From: Microbacteriaceae bacterium PS02344
Lineage (GTDB): Bacteria; Actinomycetota; Actinomycetes; Actinomycetales; Microbacteriaceae
Direction of reading: 5' to 3'
DNA: 64,000 nucleotides
Assembly (NCBI GenBank): GCA_029959905.1
Contig: JASCNZ010000005.1
Coordinates: forward strand, 1-64,000
Of this stretch, positions 59,344 to 64,000 are shown piece after piece. The notes beneath the pieces are model-generated. The model saw only the letters and a program-made list of their open reading frames with translations. It was not told the origin of the DNA and made no database searches. The stretch's first letter is position 1. Every line of letters begins with the position of its first letter. The translations under genes and the position numbers were made by a program.

Positions 59344-60657
59344 GTGGAAATCCTGCTCTATGCGGGTGGCATCCTCTTCATGCTGATCGGCCTCGGCCTC
59401 TCGATCGGTCTGCACGAGATCGGCCACCTCCTGCCCGCGAAGCTGTTCGGCGTGCGTGTCGGCCAGTACATGATCGGGTTCGGCCCGCGCATCTGGTCGC
59501 GCCGCATCGGCGAGACCGAGTACGGGGTCAAGCTGCTGCCCGTCGGCGGGTTCATCTCGATGTCGGGCATGTACCCGGCGTCGCGCAGCGCGCGCCCGGT
59601 GGGCGGTCTCTTCCGCAGCCTGGTGCAGGACGCGAGGACGGCGAACGACGAGACCATCGCCGAAGGTGAGGAGCACCGCGTCTTCTATCGCCTTCCGGTA
59701 TGGAAGCGCGTGATCGTGATGTTCGGCGGTCCTCTCATGAACCTGCTGCTGGCGCTGCTGATCTTCACCGTTCTCGCCTCGGGGATCGGGCTGCAGCAGG
59801 GCACGACCACCGTCGCCTCGGTCACCCAGTGCGTGGTCCCGGCCGGCACGACGCAGGAGGCGTGCTCGGCTGACGACCCCGCGTCCCCCGCGGTCGAGGC
59901 GGGGATCCGCCCGGGCGACGTCCTGATATCCATCGACGGCACGCCGGTCTCGACGTTCGCCGAGGCCACGGAGATCGTGCAGGCAGCCCCCGGGAGGCCG
60001 CTCGACCTGGTGGTACGGCGCGACGACGAGGACGTCGCGCTGACGATCACGCCGATCGCCGCCGAGCGCGAGTTGACCGATGCGGCGGGGCGACCCGTGC
60101 TCGACGATGACGGCGAGCCGGTCGTGCGCGAGGTCGGCTACGTCGGGATGGCGTCGCAGATGGGTTTCGTGCCGCAACCGCTGATCGTCGGCCCGGAGAT
60201 GGCGGCGGAGAACGTCGGACGCGTCGCCTCGCTCATCGCGACGCTGCCCGTGCGCCTGTGGGAGGTCGGCGCGTCGCTGGTGACGGGAACGGAGCGCGAC
60301 CCGAACGGCCCGCTGAGCGTCGTGGGCGTCGGGCGCATCGCGGGCGAGGTCGCGGCGACCGAGGCGCCCGTGCTCAATCGTTTCGCGGTGCTGCTGAACC
60401 TGTTGGGGTCGCTGAACATCGCCCTGTTCGTGTTCAATCTGATCCCGCTGCTGCCGCTCGACGGCGGGCACATCGTCGTCGCGCTCTGGGAGGGGGTGAA
60501 GCGCGGCTGGGCACGGTTGTTCCGCCGCCCCCCGCCGGCCCCCGTCGATGCGACGCGTCTCGTGCCGCTGACGGTGGTGGTCGCGGTACTGCTGATCGGC
60601 ATGGGGGCGCTGCTCCTGGTCGCCGACGTCTTCAACCCGGTCGACCTGCTGCAGTAG
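59344..60657 (+). CDS. rseP: Site-2 intramembrane zinc metalloprotease (RseP/Rip1, M50)
   Basis: A 437-residue membrane protease that cuts transmembrane anti-sigma factors or signal peptides. The zinc-binding HEIGH lies in the first helix (GLHEIGHLLPAKLF), a PDZ domain occupies about residues 160-260 (GIRPGDVLISIDGTPV), and the third zinc ligand is in LLPLDGGHI. RVGQYMIGFGPRIWS is family typical. GTG 59344. The last 60 residues contain a basic loop and a final helix. Confidence 0.95.
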   Translation: MEILLYAGGILFMLIGLGLSIGLHEIGHLLPAKLFGVRVGQYMIGFGPRIWSRRIGETEYGVKLLPVGGFISMSGMYPASRSARPVGGLFRSLVQDARTANDETIAEGEEHRVFYRLPVWKRVIVMFGGPLMNLLLALLIFTVLASGIGLQQGTTTVASVTQCVVPAGTTQEACSADDPASPAVEAGIRPGDVLISIDGTPVSTFAEATEIVQAAPGRPLDLVVRRDDEDVALTITPIAAERELTDAAGRPVLDDDGEPVVREVGYVGMASQMGFVPQPLIVGPEMAAENVGRVASLIATLPVRLWEVGASLVTGTERDPNGPLSVVGVGRIAGEVAATEAPVLNRFAVLLNLLGSLNIALFVFNLIPLLPLDGGHIVVALWEGVKRGWARLFRRPPPAPVDATRLVPLTVVVAVLLIGMGALLLVADVFNPVDLLQ

Positions 60658-60693
60658 CGACACCCGCGCCGTACGCCGGGTGACGCCGCCGCG

Positions 60694-62580
60694 TCAGCTG
60701 TGCAGCGCGTGCGTCACGAGCCGCTGGAGCGTGCGGATGCCGTCGCGCGACAGGATCGATTCGAGATGCCCCTGCACCGAGGCGAAGGCGGGGCCGCGGA
60801 GGGCGTACACATCGCCCGTCGCGGGATCGGCGGACACCTCCGCCGGGCCGACCGTCCCCACGCCAGGGGCGACCCGTGCCGTGAAGGTGTTGTAGAAGCC
60901 GATGGATGCCTGCTCGCCGAACACCGGAACCGACTTCTGCAGACCCTGGTGGGGGGCGTCGAGCGGAACGAGGGCGACGCCGAGCCCATCGGCGAGGATC
61001 TGGTGACTCAAGCAGACGGCGAGAAGCGGGGTTGCGCTCGCGCGGCGGCGCCGTACGATCTCCCGCATCCGGGCGATGCGAGGATTCGCCGCGTCGCGGG
61101 GGTCGCCGGGGCCGGGCCCGGCGACGACGATGTCCGCGGCATCGGCCTCGGCATCCGTCACCGCGTCCCACGGCGAGATCGACACTTCGAAGCCCAGGTG
61201 GCGCAGCTGATGCGCGAGCATCGTGGTGAAGCGATCCTCGGCGTCGACCACCAGCGCGCTCCGTCCCGCGAACGGTCCGGTGTGCTCCTCCGACTGCGGG
61301 TCGAGCCAGAAGTCGGCGAGTCGTGAATTCCGCGACGCGAGCAGTTCAGCCACCGCGGGGTCGGCGGACAGCGCAGGGGCGTCGCCGGGGGCATCCGTGT
61401 CGTCGCGCGCCTCGGCGGAGCGGTCGCGATCGATCGCTCCGATCGCCCCGAGCACGCCGGCCGCCTTGCCGTGCGTCTCGCCCACCTCGCCGAGAGGATC
61501 GGAGTGGCGCACCAGGGTCGCCCCGACCGGCACGCGGACCTCGCCGTCCACGACGTACACGGTGCGGATGAGGATGGGCGCATCGAGGTCATGGCCGCCC
61601 TCGGCGTTCGGCGTGAACAGAGCCGCGACACCCGAGTAGTAGCCGCGCGGACGCGACTCGTGACGGCGGATCACGGCGCACGCGTTCTGCATGGGCGAGC
61701 CCGTGACGGTGGGGGCGAACATCGTCTCGCGGAGGATGTCGCGCGGGTCGAGCCTGCTGCGGCCGCGCAGCATGTACTCGGTGTGGGTGAGCCGCGACAT
61801 CTCCTTGAGATGCGGGCCCGTGATGCGCCCGCCGTCGGAGCAGACGGCGCTCATCATCTTGAGTTCTTCGTCGACGACCATGAAAAGCTCCTCGGTCTCC
61901 TTGGTGGAGGAGAGGAAGTCCACGAGCGTCTCGCGGGTGGCGCCGCCCGCCGGGTGCCGGAAGGTGCCCGAGATGGGATTCATCGTGACCACGCCCCCGC
62001 GGGCGACGACGTGCGCCTCGGGGCTCGCGCCGACCGCGATGTGACCCGGGGTGAACACGGCGAACGTCCAATACGCCCCGCGCTCGTGCGCGAGGAGCGC
62101 GCGGAACCAGGTGAGGGCGGCCGTGCGGTCGTCGCTCTCGATGCGCGCCGTGAAGTCCCGACGGATGACGAAGTTCGCTCCCTCGCCGCGTCCGATCTCG
62201 TCGGCGATGACGGTCTCGACGATGCGCGCGTACTCGTCGTCGGAGATGTCGAAGCCGTCGTCGTGGAGAGCGACATCGTCCGCGGGCAGCGCGGCGAGCA
62301 GCGCCGGCGTCGGCAGACGCAGGTGCTCTTCGACCACGACGCAGCGCAGCGGAGCGCCGTCGTCCTGGGCGACGAAGCCGCGCTCGCGCACCTGCCGGTA
62401 CGGCACGAGCGCGAACACCTCGTTCGGCGTGCCGTCGGAGGAGAGGGGGATGTCGGCCAGCAGGTCGACATCGACCACCTCGCCGGTCAGCAGCTCGACC
62501 TCGTCGGCGCCGTCGCGGGCGATCAGGACGAACGAGGACGAGGGATCCGCGGCGAGTTCCGCCAGTCGTGCGAGGGTCAT
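60694..62580 (-). CDS. trpE: Fused anthranilate synthase TrpE-TrpG
   Basis: A 628-residue bifunctional enzyme making anthranilate from chorismate and glutamine. Residues 1-430 are the chorismate-using domain (GGVVTMNPISGTFRHPAGG, EELKMMSAVCSDGG, FAPTVTGSPMQNA). The rest is a glutamine amidotransferase with GPGPGDP, the nucleophile in LLAVCLSHQILADG, and GHLES. CLSHQ resembles phenazine-type PhzE, but the tryptophan attenuator just upstream argues for tryptophan supply. AGGAGA precedes ATG 62580; upstream codons read through the attenuator and are not used. Confidence 0.92.
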   Translation of the reverse strand: MTLARLAELAADPSSSFVLIARDGADEVELLTGEVVDVDLLADIPLSSDGTPNEVFALVPYRQVRERGFVAQDDGAPLRCVVVEEHLRLPTPALLAALPADDVALHDDGFDISDDEYARIVETVIADEIGRGEGANFVIRRDFTARIESDDRTAALTWFRALLAHERGAYWTFAVFTPGHIAVGASPEAHVVARGGVVTMNPISGTFRHPAGGATRETLVDFLSSTKETEELFMVVDEELKMMSAVCSDGGRITGPHLKEMSRLTHTEYMLRGRSRLDPRDILRETMFAPTVTGSPMQNACAVIRRHESRPRGYYSGVAALFTPNAEGGHDLDAPILIRTVYVVDGEVRVPVGATLVRHSDPLGEVGETHGKAAGVLGAIGAIDRDRSAEARDDTDAPGDAPALSADPAVAELLASRNSRLADFWLDPQSEEHTGPFAGRSALVVDAEDRFTTMLAHQLRHLGFEVSISPWDAVTDAEADAADIVVAGPGPGDPRDAANPRIARMREIVRRRRASATPLLAVCLSHQILADGLGVALVPLDAPHQGLQKSVPVFGEQASIGFYNTFTARVAPGVGTVGPAEVSADPATGDVYALRGPAFASVQGHLESILSRDGIRTLQRLVTHALHS

Positions 62581-62617
62581 CGATGTCTCCTGTGGGAGGG
62601 GCTCCGGCTCGGCAACG

Positions 62618-62641
62618 AAAAGACCGCCCCGGAGGCGGTCT
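62618..62641 (-). terminator. Attenuator terminator upstream of trpEG
   Basis: On the minus strand AGACCGCC (62641-62634) pairs with GGCGGTCT (62628-62621) around a five-base loop, followed by TTTT (62621-62618). This is segment 3:4 of a tryptophan attenuator, between leader peptide and trpEG. Confidence 0.88.
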
Positions 62642-62679
62642 GGATTCGTGGGAACGCGAACACACCGCCTAGGAGGCGG
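62634..62679 (-). promoter_or_regulatory. trp attenuator: 1:2 pause and 2:3 antiterminator helices
   Basis: Segment 1 (CCGCC, 62679-62675, in the leader peptide) can pair with segment 2 (GGCGG, 62669-62665). Segment 2 extended (GGCGGT, 62669-62664) can instead pair with ACCGCC (62639-62634) of segment 3, preventing the terminator. A ribosome stalled at the Trp codons would cover segment 1 and favour 2:3. Confidence 0.82.
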
Positions 62680-62704
62680 GCCACCAGGTGACGTTCGTGC
62701 GCAT
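62669..62704 (-). CDS. trpL: trp leader peptide
   Basis: An 11-codon open frame encodes MRTNVTWWPAS then TAG. Two adjacent tryptophan codons in so short a peptide, placed before a terminator and an anthranilate synthase gene, mark an attenuator leader. When charged tRNA-Trp is scarce, the ribosome stalls at the Trp pair and the antiterminator forms. TAGTTT (62716-62711) lies six bases before the ATG, so the transcript would begin at the start codon itself, leaderless. Confidence 0.88.
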   Translation of the reverse strand: MRTNVTWWPAS

Positions 62705-62710
62705 GGGGCG

Positions 62711-62716
62711 AAACTA
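62711..62716 (-). promoter_or_regulatory. -10 element of the trpL-trpEG promoter
   Basis: TAGTTT on the minus strand, six bases before the trpL ATG; the -35 region is weak (GCATCG). Confidence 0.5.
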
Positions 62717-62807
62717 CCACACGGCGCGAGGGGCGATGCTCCGACGCAGACGGGCATCATGCGTGCGTATACAGCCTTCGTCCGCGCAGGCGGCGTAGGC
62801 TGAAGCT

Positions 62808-63959
62808 GTGCCAGCCGTGAACCTTGGGATGCCCAAGATCCCTGAAGTCCTCGCCCCGCGACGGAAGTCCCGCCAGATCAAGGTGGGCAAGGTGCTCGTC
62901 GGGGGAGACGCGCCCATCAGCGTGCAGTCGATGACCACGACGAAGACCACCGACATCAACGGCACCCTGCAGCAGATCGCCGAGCTCACCGCCTCCGGGT
63001 GCGAGATCGTGCGCGTCGCCGTCCCCTCGCAGGACGACGCCGACGTGCTGCACATCATCGCGAAGAAGAGCCAGATCCCGGTGATCGCCGACATCCACTT
63101 CCAGCCGAAGTACGTCTTCCAGGCCATCGACGCCGGATGTGCGGCCGTCCGGGTGAATCCGGGCAACATCCGCAAGTTCGACGACCAGGTCGGCGCGATC
63201 GCGAAGGCCGCGCAGGATGCGGGCGTTTCGCTGCGCATCGGCGTGAATGCCGGGTCGCTCGACCGCCGACTCCTCGAGAAGTACGGCAAGGCGACGCCGG
63301 AGGCGCTCGTCGAAAGCGCGGTATGGGAGGCGTCGCTCTTCGAGGAGCACGATTTCCACGACTTCAAGATCTCCGTCAAGCACAACGACCCGATCGTGAT
63401 GGTCAAGGCGTACCGCCAGCTGGCGGAGCGGGGCGACTGGCCTCTGCACCTCGGCGTGACCGAGGCGGGTCCGGCGTTCCAGGGCACGATCAAGAGCGCC
63501 ACGGCGTTCGGCATCCTGCTCGGCGAGGGGATCGGCGACACGATCCGCGTCTCGCTCTCGGCCCCGCCGGCCGAAGAGGTCAAGGTCGGCCACCAGATCC
63601 TGCAGTCGCTCAACCTGCGCGAGCGCAAGCTCGAGATCGTGTCGTGCCCGTCGTGCGGTCGTGCGCAGGTCGATGTGTACACGCTCGCCGAGGACGTCAC
63701 CGAGGGGCTCAAGGAGATGACCGTGCCGCTGCGCGTCGCCGTCATGGGGTGCGTCGTGAACGGCCCTGGAGAGGCCCGCGACGCCGACCTGGGCGTCGCG
63801 TCCGGCAACGGCAAGGGGCAGATCTTCGTCAAGGGCGAGGTCATCAAGACCGTGCCGGAGGCCGACATCGTCGCGACCCTCATCGAGGAGGCGAACCGTC
63901 TCGCCGACGAGATGGGACCCGAGGCCCCGCTCGGCACCGCCCAGGTCGTCACGGCCTGA
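62808..63959 (+). CDS. ispG: 4-hydroxy-3-methylbut-2-enyl diphosphate synthase (IspG/GcpE)
   Basis: A 383-residue iron-sulfur enzyme of the MEP pathway. Motifs include [34 protein letters not shown] and the cluster cysteines in SCPSCGR and [18 protein letters not shown]. Length fits the bacterial two-domain form. GTG 62808 has TAGGCT six bases upstream, a leaderless promoter. Divergent from trpL-trpEG. Cluster assembly and a reductant such as ferredoxin or flavodoxin are required. Confidence 0.97.
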   Translation: MPAVNLGMPKIPEVLAPRRKSRQIKVGKVLVGGDAPISVQSMTTTKTTDINGTLQQIAELTASGCEIVRVAVPSQDDADVLHIIAKKSQIPVIADIHFQPKYVFQAIDAGCAAVRVNPGNIRKFDDQVGAIAKAAQDAGVSLRIGVNAGSLDRRLLEKYGKATPEALVESAVWEASLFEEHDFHDFKISVKHNDPIVMVKAYRQLAERGDWPLHLGVTEAGPAFQGTIKSATAFGILLGEGIGDTIRVSLSAPPAEEVKVGHQILQSLNLRERKLEIVSCPSCGRAQVDVYTLAEDVTEGLKEMTVPLRVAVMGCVVNGPGEARDADLGVASGNGKGQIFVKGEVIKTVPEADIVATLIEEANRLADEMGPEAPLGTAQVVTA

Positions 63960-63967
63960 GCGCGCCG

Positions 63968-64000
63968 ATGAGCACCCAGTCGACCCTCGTCTCGTTCGCC
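63968..64000 (+). CDS. Start of an unidentified gene (window edge)
   Basis: ATG 63968 opens a frame reading MSTQSTLVSFA to the right edge, eight bases after ispG on the same strand. Eleven codons are too few to identify the product. Confidence 0.45.
   Translation, partial: MSTQSTLVSFA

Noticed and set aside
60661..60682. CACCCG/CGGGTG inverted repeat between rseP and trpEG
   Set aside because: Only six base pairs and no U-tract; expected by chance at this GC content.

Overview
This is a GC-rich chromosomal segment of a high-GC Gram-positive bacterium. The family content points to an actinobacterium of the Microbacteriaceae, probably Microbacterium or a close relative. Evidence: the argS-lysA-hom-thrB-rho-prfA-prmC-tsaC-wecA-atp gene order shared with other actinobacteria, frequent GTG starts with GTGA/ATGA stop-start overlaps, many apparently leaderless promoters, a Rho with a long disordered N-terminus, and a MurE-like ligase without the usual diaminopimelate-selecting motif. 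I see no phage, insertion sequence or CRISPR array. Almost everything is housekeeping or small metabolic loci. The first 32 bases are not biological: they match an Illumina Nextera read-2 transposase adapter at 28 of 32 positions, so the window probably starts at a contig end.

Layout. 1-9 kb: start of a peptide ABC permease and its lipoprotein binding protein, an alpha/beta hydrolase, an AhpD-like protein with a tyrosine phosphatase, an iron-box-controlled SIP-domain protein, a small HExxH protein with a ureohydrolase, and a TPM-domain/PspA envelope-stress pair. 8.8-14.1 kb: DUF3097, trmB, a CPBP-like membrane protein, DUF1304, then an ohrR-ohr-quinone reductase peroxide operon behind a palindromic operator, and a GIY-YIG protein. 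14.3-17.5 kb: treS-mak, converting trehalose to maltose to maltose-1-phosphate. 18.2-21.9 kb: a processive family-2 glycosyltransferase, a 70-residue membrane protein, and divergent EAL and GGDEF genes. The EAL and GGDEF genes share a perfect 12-bp-arm palindrome, and the GGDEF gene has a long, strongly structured leader. This looks like a c-di-GMP-linked exopolysaccharide module and is the most system-like part of the window.

22-46.4 kb: a P-loop kinase, tRNA-Arg(CCG), an SGNH hydrolase, then the conserved block argS, lmeA-like, yihY, lysA, hom, thrB, rho, prfA, (cysK-cysE on the other strand), prmC, tsaC, wecA, atpI-like and the complete atpBEFHAGDC operon, closed by a strong terminator. 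atpB appears to start at CTG. 46.5-56.5 kb: yaaA, a proline-rich membrane protein, an aldo/keto reductase, a PP2C phosphatase next to an EccC/FtsK-like ATPase, asparaginase, OsmC, PlsC and a lipoprotein FKBP. 56.5-64 kb: dxr and ispG of the MEP pathway interleaved with a MurE-like ligase, the RseP-type protease and a fused TrpE-TrpG anthranilate synthase. The last is preceded by a textbook tryptophan attenuator: an 11-residue leader peptide with two adjacent Trp codons, an antiterminator and a terminator.
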